Source: Melieria omissa (Eukaryota > Arthropoda > Insecta > Diptera > Ulidiidae). From it: a DNA stretch of 64,000 bases. The stretch covers positions 6,138,001 to 6,202,000 of the forward strand of contig OZ020269.1 of assembly GCA_963971225.1 (NCBI GenBank). The letters run 5' to 3'. Position numbers and translations under genes: made by a program. Positions 37,001 to 49,613 of this stretch are shown piece by piece. The notes under the pieces are model-generated. The model was not told where the DNA came from. It searched no databases and worked only from the letters and a program-made list of their open reading frames with translations. Positions within the stretch are counted from its first letter, which is position 1; each line of letters starts with the position of its first letter.

Positions 37001-38954
37001 AAAACTCAAATTTCAGCAACAACAATTCGGCAATAACAGCAACAACTTCTCTTCAAGCAATCCGTTCCAGTTTTTGTTTCATGTTATTTCATATTCAAAG
37101 CAACGATTTCGAGCGGTTTATCACGACAGCCAAATTTTTCTAATATCTTCATCAGTGGCTTAGCATTTGGGTTTCTTTTCCAACGAAAATGCTTAAATTC
37201 TTTTAAAAACTCATTATCGCTGTGCGATGTTTGTGAAAATGTATTAGAATGCGAACAAACGACGCAGAAGATGCTCTGCAAAATGTCATTTTTGTATCTA
37301 TCCAAAAAATTGTTTCCTTTATTACTAAAAAAATAAGCTGAAAATAGCTTTTTCATAATGATGCATTTCCAGTTGTAAAGGTCCATGTCCGGGTTAATGT
37401 GGACATTTTGACATTTCCTTCAATACCGTCTTCAATATAGTTAGAGTTCAATAAGATTCAATGTCAATATCTCAACTTCTTTGAAAGGTATCGCACGTAA
37501 CATCCGACCTATTCCTTTCTAATGGGTCCCGGTCTCAATCAACAATAAGCAAACCTAAAACCTGTGTTCTTTTTAAATTTCAGCAGGCGAATCCTCTGGT
37601 TTGAAGTATGAAAAGACTCCTAATTCCATCCAATCAGAATCGCCATAAAACTGGAGGTTTCTATGATTCATGTGTATATGTGTGAATTCCAAATACATAT
37701 ATGAATTTTTTGTTTTAAGTTTTTAAATTAAATGTGTAATTTTTATCTGTATATATGTATATATGTACATGCAATATTCCAATCCATGTAACAGCTGTTG
37801 TGTTCACAAAACTGTTTTCGCCATTTTCAAATAGAATTTACACTTTTGTTTACATTACTGGCACTTTATAACGGATATCTATAGATAAGCACACATGTAT
37901 GTATGTATGTATGTTTTTTTTGTGCATACCCACATGTTGATGTTATTTATGTATAAATATTCCCGTACTTGTAGAGTTTTCACGAGTCATTGTTTACAAA
38001 AGCACAAAATGTCAGAGGAAAAAAGGAGCATTTTGCCCACACGCGTTGTTTACTACCAAACATCAAAATGATGTAATATGTATCTTTGTATCTGCGCTAT
38101 TTGCAGTGAACTTCAAGACAAATTCGCACACAAACGAGAGCGAAATGACAGAGGTGCGAGTGCTTCTTTGCATCATATATGGGTAGTCTTCCGAAATGTT
38201 GTAAGCAGCTGGAGAAAAAATCGTTGGCAGCGCTCAATTTTTTGTAGTGTTATTTTCACACAATTCTGCTGAAACTACTCGAGCCATAAATGGAAGAGTA
38301 GAGTTCACAATTTGCTTCTTAATGGTTTTGCACAAAGTATAAATTTCGGATAAACAGTTCGCAATATTAGAGAGTGAGGACTATCGTTTTTTCTAGCTAC
38401 TCGATTTGGTAATAGTTTCAGGTTTTATGAAAACAATGATAGGACAGTTTAATAGTCGATTTCCATAGACAAAATTCAAAAAATTTATAGTCTCAGAATT
38501 TAACGATTTTGATGTCATTTGAAAGGTAAAACTCCAACTAAGAAAACCCCAACAGTGCAAAAAACCAATTAGTGCAAGTGCAAGAGCTGCTCAAAGTCGT
38601 TTTGTCGGATAATGTAATTACATCCTCCGATATCTTCCGATCTCAGAAAATAATTCAATTTGAAACAAAAGCAACAAACAACGAGTATAACAAATTTACG
38701 AATTTGTATACAAAATTTTATGAAGATCGGACCACTCCTTCTAATTTTGGCCCGTGGTTGTATGCAGTCGAATCACTGTGCAGTGGCTTCGTTTGCGGAG
38801 ACCACAGGAGTGGTCGTGTAAGAGTAATCGTTAGGAGCCTTCCACAAGCTGCAATAAAGGACGTCAACGAAGTACGAAGTTCTCTTCTCTGATGGCGAAA
38901 ATTGTACAGATGTTTCATAAATTAAATTACGAAGTATATGAATATCTTAAGAAG
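34036..38954. other. AT-rich non-coding region
   Basis: No gene, RNA or transposon end is supported. A 100-residue minus-strand frame at 37084-37386 shows no known domain. There is an (ATGT)5 run at 37895-37914. Confidence 0.55.
37895..37914. repeat. (ATGT)5 microsatellite
   Basis: Perfect ATGT run. Confidence 0.9.
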
Positions 38955-39293
38955 AAACATGAAGCAATAGAACACAGCCAAATTATTTGGCCGAATACAC
39001 ATTCGCATCGAAATAATAAATATAATAATACTTTTTCCTTAACAAATTAAGAGCCTCAAAATATGCTCTTTTATATGTCCCTTTTATAGTTTGGAATACA
39101 AGCAAAAACAAAAAGATTTTGAATTGCTCGAAACAAAACAAAATTAAAAACTTTGCATATTTTCAGGCCCCTAATTTTTTAAGGAAAAAAGTATGAAAAA
39201 TGATGAAAATGGCTATGGTACATTTTTGCTATTATTGCGATGCGAATGTGCATTCCGCCAAATAATGTGGCTGTGTTCTATTGCTTCATGTTT
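38955..39293. repeat. Foldback: 64-bp inverted arms around a 211-bp spacer
   Basis: The arm at 38955-39018 (beginning AAACATGAAGCAATAGAACA) is the reverse complement of 39230-39293 with only a few mismatches. The right arm lies inside dispersed repeat copy A, and copy B has no left arm, so the left arm looks like a separate inverted partial copy. Confidence 0.7.
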
Positions 39294-39724
39294 CATGTTG
39301 TATTGCTTGATGTGTCGACTTTCATTATACACCTAACTCGTTAATTGTTTTACAAAAAATGTGTATGTTTTTGACCATCAAAGAAAACGCCTTAATATTC
39401 CATATTATCCGACTTTGGGTAATTAGACCTGAAAGCGGCATTTTAAAACATATACAAATAAGTGGCATCGGAAAAGAAGCCGTGCGGTATTGTTAACGCG
39501 ATAAGGTGAAAATCATGTCAATCGGTTTTTGGTTTAGAAATTATGATCAAAAATATGGAAAAATAGAGGAAAAACTGAAAAAATTACACGGTACCTACAT
39601 CTCACTAACTAGAGCTGCTAGAAAAACTCGGTGGATAGAGTCGAAATCAGCGCACCTAAATTAGTAAGAAACAGTAGAAAAACTCCATGCAACAGAAAAA
39701 AAGTGTTTTTTGTTGTGCTGTGTT
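39187..39724. repeat. Dispersed repeat, copy A (about 0.5 kb)
   Basis: This copy matches 42649-43152 in direct orientation. Shared landmarks in the same order are AAAAGTATGAAAA, GATGAAAATG, GCCAAATAAT, CACCTAACTC, AAGAAAACGCCTT, TGGAAAAGAAGC, GTGAAAATCATGTCAA and TCGAAATCAGCG. No open frame spans it and no transposon family was recognised. Confidence 0.7.
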
Positions 39725-40243
39725 ATCCATAAACATACATCACATTATCCGAAGTAATGAAATAATGAAATACCAAGGTTGTGATATGGCGTCTCAGTAG
39801 AACATTTCTTGTACCATTTATGTTGAGTCAATAAAGTAATTTCCTTGGATCACTGAAGCACCTATTGAACAGTTTCCGGAAAAAATTTTAAATGCTTGCC
39901 CAGAACCCTCGAGCTGCGTTTGTCGTTTGCCTGTAACTAAGCGCAGCATAGGTGCTACACAATCATGTAGCTAATTTAAATAAAATTCTATAATAGCGCT
40001 GATTCAACTCGAGAGTTAAATGTTAAACATCCGCTCTAATCGCTGAACTGAGCGAAAATTTAATTCACTGACAGAATTGCATCTGGTTGCGGCCATTAAC
40101 CTTTTCAAATGCAAAACAGCAAAGGGAATCGTTGCACTTACAGCGTAGAGTGCAAATTTTTGAGTTCAATAACTCGCTGCGGTACTTCAGTAGAATTAAT
40201 GAAGCGTTATTTACAACTGTGCGGTAAGTGAGTAGCCTAAGTG

Positions 40244-40263
40244 CACACACACACACACACACA
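40244..40263. repeat. (CA)10 microsatellite
   Basis: Perfect CA run. Confidence 0.9.
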
Positions 40264-40501
40264 AATCACATGGTACATACTCCTATAAATGTATTTATGT
40301 AAAGTGCGAGAAAGGCACGTTTGTATGTACATCAGTAGTCAATAGATCTGCGCGAATTTATACACGCAAGCAAATGTAGTATTTTACATGCATGTACACA
40401 CTTCGCTTGCAGCCGCTGACGGTATGATGTCAACATTCTTACATATATACCATATGACACCACATGACAGAAGCCCAGCTGATAACGCCGCCACATCTTT
40501 T

Positions 40502-40524
40502 TTGCTTGCTTGCTTGCTTGCTTG
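40502..40524. repeat. (TTGC)n microsatellite, nearly six units
   Basis: Perfect TTGC run. Confidence 0.9.
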
Positions 40525-42648
40525 TTGGTTTTATTGTGTGACTGAGATTTTGAACTCACTCGAATTTCGCTATTGTTGCAGTGGGTATTTATTTGGTGAT
40601 TGTTGTTTTTGTTGTTGCTGTTAGTGGTGGTATTTGCGTTATTGTTGAGTGGTTTCCAAACCACAAAGCACCACTCTATTATTTGTTGTGGTGGCATTAA
40701 GTTTTTGTTTTCAATCGTAAAACGCTTTCAAACGTCAATCAAACGCAAAACTTATCACCGATCAGTCACCGAATGAGCCACAACTCACTCTTATCGCATG
40801 TGGTACGAAACGAGTATTTAGCTTTAGCTGCCGATCGGTCGGACGGACAGACGGGCAACTACAAGAACTGCACAGCCAAGTGATGAGCGCTGAGAAACAA
40901 TGAACTGCGGCTATTTTCAGCGAGCCGCTCAAGCTTTATCACAGGCGGCATTGCAACAGCCCCAGGGCGCACTGATGGACTGCGGAGGCGAATGGCGAGC
41001 GCTTTGCGCCCACGGTGAGTCGTGTTGATTCGCAGATGTCAAACATTTACGCGTCGCATTTGCAGTGGCGTGCAGCACTGTTGCCACCGTCTGCGTAATG
41101 CTTCTTGAGCAATGCCAGTAGGAATGCATAGTGTGATAATTACATTGAATAAAATAAATTAGTGGCAAAAAGTTGCAAGGACTTACGTTCAGTCGAGGCC
41201 GAAAGCCAATGGCAGAATGTGTCAGCATCACATTACGTAGAGAGTGACCACGATTTAATTATACAGGACGAATGACAATTTTTGGTCTAGAATCTTACTT
41301 CACTCGTAGACCATAGGAAAAGAATGGAAAAATCAAAAATAAGACTGAAGTGCCTTGAAAAAGTTCTTTTTAGGCTGTTTGACCTTTGAAATAAATGTGT
41401 AATGGATAGGGTAATTAATTTTTAATGATTTCCTCTGTTACTCTCTCTCTGAAGAAGTAAGTTAATCGCAATGCAGATCGGCTGATTCTTGCAAAATATT
41501 TTCCGGGACTGGATAACCCAAAATAGTAATTATATGACCGTAATTGGTAAAGTGATGACTTTAACAAACCTAAACTTCAGAGTAATTAGGTATCGAATGT
41601 TAAGAAAGTCTTACTAACTTCACAATTAAATGCCAAAACAACCGTTGCCGAATGTAGCGCCGAACAATCAGTTATACTTACACACATCCTCACGTACAAC
41701 ATATGAGATTATAGCGCAGTGTTATGGTTCGAATTATTGTCCGCCACTAACGCGCACTAACCACAATTTTCCACACTTTTTTCTTTTCTACTACTTCTAC
41801 TGCTGCTTCTTCTTCTTCATACTTACAACTAAACGGGTTTTTGCTTTAACTTTTTGCTTTCGAATGGAGAAAAATCGCCACTGTGGGCCGCTGACGGCGG
41901 CTGCGCTGCCACACTCGACTTCACCTGCGCGCGCCAACAAAAATGCGCGTTGCAGCGAACAGAAAGAAATAACAACAACTATATCAGCTGAGCTGCTTGG
42001 CTTTTAAACAATTTCGAAAGACGCCAGCACCAGTGCCCCGCCGAGGCGAGCGTTATTGGCCGATTAAAACGCCAAGCAACCGACCAGCCAGTAACTGTGC
42101 CAGTGCTCCAGCATTTGCAAAAACTACGCAACTCTCGCTTTAAGCGCTTAATTGTCTCTTGCAGTTGGCCATATTCGCTACAATTTCGGGCCGGCCAAAT
42201 CCGATAAATATTGCAATTTTACACCCATAAACAACGAAATTGATATCAATAGCGAGCACTCTGACGCCGGCTGAGTGCCACATGAGTTGTATCTGAGTCC
42301 AAACTGACAATGACACACTGAAACTTTTGGATGCCTAGAAAATTTGTGAAATAACGAACTGGAAGGGTTAAACAATGTTTCAAAACACCTAAATATTAAA
42401 CACGTTACCGCATTATTTTAGACTCACGTTCATGAGTGAGTCCTGAGTGCGTTTTCGGTGACCGAGATATTTGTCTTCCAGTGTATCTGTACAAGCAAAT
42501 GTTAACTCTGACTCGAGATAACACAAACAAACAAGTGTTCTGCAGACTTAATTGTCTCCTCTTCACCCAGAATTGTTCAGCTAATCACCATCGAATACTT
42601 TTTTTAAATTATTCAAAAATTTAGAAATAGAAACGCTTCACATGTCAC

Positions 42649-43152
42649 AAAAGTATGAAAAGTGATGAAAATGACGATGGTACATTTTTTCTATTACTTC
42701 GATAAGAATGGGAACCACGCCAAATAATTTGGCTGTGATGTATTATTTGATGTTTCCGCTTTCATTTAACACCTAACTCATTGACAGATTTAAGAAAAAT
42801 GTGCATGTTTTTGACTATCCAAGAAAACGCCTTGAAATTCCATATTTTCCGAATTTGAGGTCCAATTACCGCGAAATCGTAAAACTTATAAAAATAAATT
42901 ACATTGGAAAAGAAGCTGTGAGGTGTTCTAAATGCCACAAAGTGAAAATCATGTCAACCGGTTTATTGGTTTAGAAGTTACAATCCCAAACATGAAAAAA
43001 GACAGGGAAAATCCGAAAAAGTGACACGCCTATTTTTTGCGAAAACTGAAACTAAGTTTTAAAAACGGCTTGCGGATTCGAAATCAGCGGTACCTAATTA
43101 CCTTAGAACTGATGTCAAACCCAGAAAAGCCATTTTGCTGTTGATCAGTGTA
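42649..43152. repeat. Dispersed repeat, copy B
   Basis: The second copy of the repeat at 39187-39724, in the same orientation and about 3.4 kb away. The two copies are well diverged, so they are old insertions or an old local duplication. Confidence 0.7.
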
Positions 43153-43225
43153 ATTATTGCTTTATAATAATTATTCCCAATAAGAAATTTTTTACGTCGC
43201 CTACGTTGAATTACCACATTTTGGC

Positions 43226-43310
43226 TATGAATTGATTTTTAATTGTTTTAAATTGACAGACGCAAACTGCAGAAACCTTAATTCCACCAACAATTAAAAA
43301 TCAATTCATA
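43226..43310. repeat. Perfect 22-bp inverted repeat with 41-bp loop
   Basis: The bases at 43226-43247 (TATGAATTGATTTTTAATTG plus TT) are exactly complementary to 43289-43310. Outside this stem a weaker inverted match exists (AATTTTTTACGTCGCCT near 43187 against AAGGCAACGTACAAAAAATT near 43316), so the whole palindrome covers about 43185-43340. Confidence 0.75.
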
Positions 43311-43557
43311 CTTAAAAGGCAACGTACAAAAAATTGCGTTCATGAAAGTTATGAAGCAACAGAAACAAAAATTTTTTTTAAATAATACTTATCGGTAACG
43401 TAAATAAAAAAAGTTATAAATAAAAGTTATGAAGCAACGTAAACAAAAAAAATCCCAAATAGTTACATTGCAATTATATTCTTAAAAAACTTATAATAGT
43501 TAAGTCTCTGCCTAGAAGGCCTAAGTTCCTGCACAGAGATATGTTGCAACGCCTTCA

Positions 43558-43797
43558 CCCATTAGTGCCCACTATAAACACGTAAAAAAAAGATTTTTTA
43601 TTTTCATTTTAATATTGCTCCAAATGGGATCATTGGGCACAGCGGAATGTTGTGAAATTCAACGAAGCAATGAACATGCATCCCACGATGTTCGATTCGC
43701 AATCGAAATTTTATCGAAAGCTCGATATATTGTTGCCTTTGAATAATGTGCTCGTTGAAGTAAGTGTTTCCAAATGGGAACATTGGGCGCTAATGGG
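43558..43797. mobile_element. piggyBac-like MITE, 240 bp
   Basis: The left end reads CCCATTAGTGCCCA and the right end is its reverse complement with one mismatch (TGGGCGCTAATGGG). The right flank is TTAA (43798-43801), the target of piggyBac elements; the left flank is TTCA, one change from TTAA. A sequence CCAAATGGGAACATTGGGC next to the right end is also present inside at about 43619-43640, as a direct copy. There is no open frame. Confidence 0.55.
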
Positions 43798-43801
43798 TTA
43801 A

Positions 43802-46569
43802 TATAGTAAAGACCGCGACCTTAAGGACAAAAGTAGTCCTCCCTCATTCACACATTCTTACATTCATACCTTGGACTCAGTTACTGTTCGAAAGAGTCGA
43901 CGAAGGTCTCTTTCATTCTTGTAAACACCCGCACGTAGTCCCCCTACGAACTGCCGTGGCAAGTAAGTTATATATGTATGTGATGTACATAGAAGAGAAG
44001 AATAAAGATGTTGAGACTGAATAAGTTGATGTTATGGATTTGCTTAAGCAAATATTCAATTTTCATATGCAGTTTTTGTAGGCTAAACTTCAGAATAAAC
44101 AACTATTGCAACAATTTAAAAATGTAAAACTATCAGCATTGAATTTAATTTGGTGTAAGCAGAATCGCAAAACTGGTGGCGGCGACTGCAACTAGTGCCA
44201 AGCGGCTCCATGCTCGGCAGCCATGCAGCGAGCCACAAGTTGCCAACAGGCAGAAATTATTGAACTTTCCAGCTAAACTAAACTTGGCGTAAATATTATT
44301 TTCAGACGTTGAATGCAAATAAAATGCAATTGAGTTAAATGTCAAAATCTGCCTTGGCAGCAAGAACAAATCGAGGTAAATGCTAATTTTTTATTTTAGC
44401 TTAAAGTCAACAGTGCAGCAACAACTATGCCGGTGTACCGACTTTTAAATATCAGCGAAAAACGAGCAACAAGTACAGCGGACAGCTTAAAATTGATTGC
44501 TGCGCTTTAGCGGATCGGACAGACGACTGACTGGTGGCTGCAGTGAAGCTCCACATGAAATGAAAGAATCAACTGAACAAAAAAATTAAATGCTTGATGA
44601 AAAAAATTACTATAAACCTGTAAGAAAATATTACAAGAAGCTCTGATAATATTCTCATAAAAAAACATATATCTTGTGGTTACGACTTTTGAAAACAGAA
44701 ATCAAACATTGCATAAGATAATAATATTCTTTACCATTCATATATATATATGTATAGAAAAGGTATCAAAAAGGTATTCCTGCAGTGGTTCAGCTGCAAC
44801 CATATGACAGCGGCAGCGGAGTACTCTGCGTCTCGACGCTCGCAGAACGCTGAAAACATTCGGCTCTCAGCACTCAACAGTATGGCGCGCCGTATCGCTG
44901 AATCGCTACAAAATTCGAAAGGTGCACACAAATGCATTTTGCCAAGCTTCAAACTGCCTCAATTCGATTTATGAACACCGAATGTTACGTAAGTGCAGCC
45001 ACAAGAAGTGCTCGTACGAGTACAATGACTTCGACTTCAGCTGTTTCGGTGTTTTTCACTGTATTTTTTTGATGTTTCGGCTTTTATTATCGCTGTTTCG
45101 CATTCTACAGAAAATTAATTAAGAGCATTTTATTTAAATATGCATGCCCTACATGCGAATGCTGGCAAAATTTACAGCCTGTGTACGTACCAGCCGGCAT
45201 TCCTGGCTGGGGAACGCACCTACATGTATAGTTTGATCTATGGGAATCAAGACCAATAACCACCAATTTGAACATGTCACTTTATGCACGCATGGAATGG
45301 ACCTACGAATTGACGTGGTATTCCGATGACGTGTTGAAAATTTATCGGTATATGTGCAATTTATATAAAGTGTCTAAAAGGCTTTCAAGTTAGAATTCTG
45401 TAAATTTACAACAAACTGATACTAGCTCACTAATTTGCAATTTAACTCACAATTCGCTTCAATCTGGGTCCCCGAGTCGGGTAGTGTCCATAACCTCATA
45501 TTTCTACAGTTTTGAAACTTAGTCAACGTCACCAAATGCACATCAACGAAGTCATCTCCTTTGGTTTCGCAACAGATGTTTGTTTTTTCACATCATCGCA
45601 GCGCAGTCGACCAGCTGAGAACCCAAATATTTGCTATTGTCTGTCAGCGAGAAAACTATGTTCACCAGTGCTCTGCGGTTTAGGCGCATTCAAGTCGCGC
45701 TCTTGCTCTGCTAAAGGTACATTTTGAACATCATGGTTGAAAATATCTACGTCTACGGACAAGGCTAACCTAAAAAAGTACATATAGAACCACTTCGTTT
45801 GCTGCACGTTTGAAATTTGCCAACAAAATGTTTGACAAATAGATATTTATAAAAAAAGGAAACTTATCATGAAACAGGTTCACATTAGTTGCAAATTACA
45901 GCCTTAAATTGTTTAGAACACTAGAACTGTCTTTCATTTTCATCGCTTTGTACAGCTCGCATAAAAATTGTCAATTAAAAAAAAATTATTTGCTAGCACT
46001 ACAATTGTATTCGACTATATGTAAAAGCTTAGCAAAAGCTTTTGGGAAGATAGTGTTTGCGTTGACGACTTTCTCGTTTGTTGCATGCACGAGTCTAATC
46101 TTATCAATTCAAGCAGGCATTCTAAGAAAGTCTTCAACAGAAATTCGCCACCATCACAAACGATAAGAATTCAACCACAGCTGCCTAGTACATTACTGCC
46201 GATGCTAGATACAACAGGAAGTCATAGTGCCTATCAATCAAGTGTTGAAAAATCCATTATACAAAGTAGTAAATATTGTGGTACACCGGAAATCGCTACA
46301 TAACCTGAAGACCTTGAAGACATTCTGCGCAGTTTTACTGTTTGACGATTGTCTTCAGGCTAGTTTGCGATTCGGTTTAGGTCAAACAATTACAAAATAT
46401 CCTGTTTTGTTACAACTAAATTTTCAACAGCTATGTGGTAATTGATACATTTCATAGACTCGCTGAATAACTTAAAAGCTTTTTCATCTGTGAAGGATAT
46501 TTTGAAGTTATTTGTGGTCGACAAAAGTTGGCAAAGTTATCGTAATGGTGTCATTACAGTATTTATATT
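43802..46569. other. Non-coding region
   Basis: AT-rich sequence with short frames only; no transposon end, RNA gene or domain was found. Confidence 0.55.
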
Positions 46570-46571
46570 TA

Positions 46572-47073
46572 CGTGGGCAGTCCGATAACCACTTAGCCCC
46601 ACCGCCCGATGGTGCCACTATCGTAGGAGAAATTTACTATCCTGTAGTACATCCTAGTAGACGGCTACTGTCAGAATTTCAGCCATATTGGATTTGTAGT
46701 TTTGTTTTGACCGCGTGGGGAAACAAACGTGTCCGCGGATTTTAGAAAAATGGAAAAGAGCAATATCGGTCGGTGATTCGCCAACGAACAGCTGCCCCAT
46801 CCACCGTATTCTCCAGATTTAGGCCCGTGTGACTTCTTTTTGTTTCCAAACTTGAAAAAGTCACTCGTCGGGCAGAAATTTGGGTCGAATGAGGAGGTTA
46901 TCGCCGCCACGGAGGCTTCCAGAGAACGTATTTTTCAGACGGGTTAAAGAAGTTGGAGCATCGCTGGGTCAAGTGTATCGAGTTGAATGAAGACTACGTT
47001 GAGAAATAAATCGCCACTTTTCCAAAATTTTCGTTTTTCTTTTGTGGGCTAAGTACTTATCGGACCACCCACG
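46572..47073 (+). mobile_element. Internally deleted mariner (502 bp)
   Basis: Both ends match as inverted repeats of about 28 bp (left CGTGGGCAGTCCGATAACCA, right the reverse complement with few changes) and both are flanked by TA (46570-46571, 47074-47075). At 46750 a start ATG begins a frame like the N-terminus of mariner transposases (MEKS..YRSVIR, with one base missing). About 11 codons later the sequence jumps to the end of the transposase: LPHPPYSPDLGPCDFFLFPN, which carries the third catalytic Asp of the DD34D triad, then a C-terminal KLEHRWVKCIELNEDYVEK-like end split by a frameshift and a stop. The middle two thirds of the gene, including the first two catalytic Asp, are missing. 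It cannot move by itself. Confidence 0.85.
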
Positions 47074-47075
47074 TA

Positions 47076-49613
47076 TATACGTTTCTTCCGCAGATTAGTG
47101 GCTGACAAATCAACCGGCCAGGCAGGATGCAAACAGCAAAACACACCGATCACAGGTCAACGCGTTAACACGAAGCATGCAACATGCCAATTAATATTTT
47201 ACGGGCTGATAATGTTATCTGATATCATTTGGTGAATGAACAAGCGATGGCGCACTAAACAACGAAGCAGCACGCAGCACCCAACATAATTCCTCTACTA
47301 TAAACACCACATGCGCGGGCCTTATCGCCAGGGTGGGTGCTGGTAGCAGCGGTCACAGTTCAGAGCCATAAGAACGTCGAATACGATTTAATGGCGCCGC
47401 TTCTACACGTACGCTCGCCTCTGTCGCTGTCTTTATGGCTTTCTTTCGGTACATAAATGCTCGTCCGCTACGCCTTTGCAACAATGCAAATTATAATGCA
47501 GACTCGCGTTTATTTTTGGCTGGAGATTATAGCTGGAACACAGCCATGACCTCCTAAACTTGAAGTGCCAGAGGACCGAAATGGAAAATATCAAAATTTT
47601 TTCTTCAATCAAAATCAGCCAAGCTTTAGGTGCGCACATGTTTGACTTGAACGCAATTCGAAAGTGCAATGTTGTTGGGCCACAAAAAGCAACAAAAAGA
47701 AAACACAATACATATGATTACGATCCATGTTTATGTATGAACTGCCAAGAACGTCACGCAAATGAATTTTATATGAATTCGCTGAAAGACATTTTGAGAT
47801 CCGGATCAAAGTCGAACGAAATACATATGTCGAAAGCAATAAATATGAGATATATGTATGTAATAGCAAATCCGAGCATACACATCCAAAAAATCCAAAA
47901 TTGAGGTATTAACTGAAAGAAGAGCTGTTTGATTTCGTTTAAAACTAAATAAAAAAATACTGTGGAAGTTTCAATACCGAAAACTACGCCTTTCAGAAAA
48001 TTCTTAAAAAAGGAACTTGTGAACTCATGTTTACAACGTCTCATGTTTATAAAGTCTAACGCATATTTAAATGTTTTTGTTGGTTTTTCACTTTTCAATC
48101 AGTTGATAAAAACTGATCAATGGAATATATTTTAGACAAAATTGCATACGAATAGGAATGAGAATATGAGTGTCCATATGTATAGTAAATAAACACATTT
48201 GGAGTCCGCTGAAAACTTGTTTAAGTGACATGGACTTCGTTTTCCTACAGTTTTGCGTATATGTTGAGCGTAATTACTACGTATACATGTTTGAAATTAT
48301 GTTTTTGCGCTATATAAATAGTAACTAATAAAAAAACTACTCATATAAAACTACTCTGATTTTTTGTAGTCTTCGATAATAGCAACGAAACTCATATGAG
48401 TAAAACTACTCAGAAATGCTTGAGTTATTCGTTGTTTACAAACAATACAAAACGCACTCATTTGAATATAGAAATATTTTCAAAAGCAAGTTTTTTTTTG
48501 TTCAGAATTACCTGAGCCATTCTTCTTCACTATCCAACCTGTCTTAGCCAGCTTAAAAAATACACTCATATTCCGTTTTGCATTTATTTGTTGTACTCGT
48601 GGATCAACCAAACAAATCGCTCTCTTAAAAATTATTAAAATTAAGTAAATACTAAAATATTTGCCTACTTTTAGGCTCAAACTTTATTGCCATCAAATAT
48701 TGCAAAGCAAAAATAAAAATTAACCCCAACAGCGCTTATGTTACGTATGACTTGTATGTGTCATATTTGTATAATGTGGATAAAGCCAGTGTGCAAAACA
48801 CAACAACAAGCAATGATATTCAATGTGAGTAACAGAGCGGTCAATCGAAGGGAATTCCGCCGAAATGAGACTTCAACCAATGTGCAACAAGTGTTTCAAA
48901 TATGCAAACATAGTCAACATTTTTCAGTACTCATACAAAAATTACGAAATTTATTCATTCATTGACATCTGTGACTACTAACAGCTTTAGAAAATGAATA
49001 CGACAAGCATTCCTTAAAAGTCGTAATTAGACTCTGCACTGCACTGAAACACAATTCACTATGAAATTGAAATTTGTTCGCATTAAAAAACATTACTTTT
49101 CTGACGCGCTTTATGTCAACTTTAATTTGACACACCTTGGAAATATTCACATAAATCAGAAATTGTGAAATCATTTTTTAATATGGCTTTTTTTATAGTT
49201 TTGCTAATTTAAATTACCGAAAGCCTCAGTGGTCAAAAGTTATATAGTACTTAAATTTGTAAATAAATAAATAATTAAACTTTTATGAATGATTACATAC
49301 AAACATATGTATATATGTTATACTTCTATATTGGCAGCAACCTACTTTCGCAATTAGTTTTTTATTATATAATATATATAATGGGAGAGATTATAGAAAA
49401 TAATTTGTATTTCTATGCGTTTTTACATTAAAACAACTATAACCAAATATGTTAACTGTCAAACCGCTACACAGCCGGTTGAAAAAATATATAAGCCGAA
49501 ACGAAACAATTTATAACAATTGAAAGTGTTACGTTCATTGAAGGTGTTTATGTCAGAAACATAAGAGGTGAACCAGAAAAAATTTAGAATTTTTACGCAT
49601 CCAGCATTCGAAA
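47076..49613. other. Non-coding AT-rich region
   Basis: A 114-residue frame at 47560-47904 shows no domain, and frames on the other strand overlap it. Nothing else is supported. Confidence 0.5.

Larger units (their letters stand above)
39725..42648. other. Non-coding region between the two repeat copies
   Basis: No gene is supported. It contains a (CA)10 run and a TTGC run. An AT-rich segment at 41.2-41.6 kb and a GC-richer one around 40.9-41.1 and 41.9-42.2 kb show no protein family. Confidence 0.55.

Noticed and set aside
37084..37386. 100-codon minus-strand frame in AT-rich DNA
   Set aside because: Looks somewhat protein-like but has no domain and no supporting signals.
48391..48402. ACTCATATGAGT palindrome
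   Set aside because: Twelve-base palindromes are expected by chance in a window of this size.
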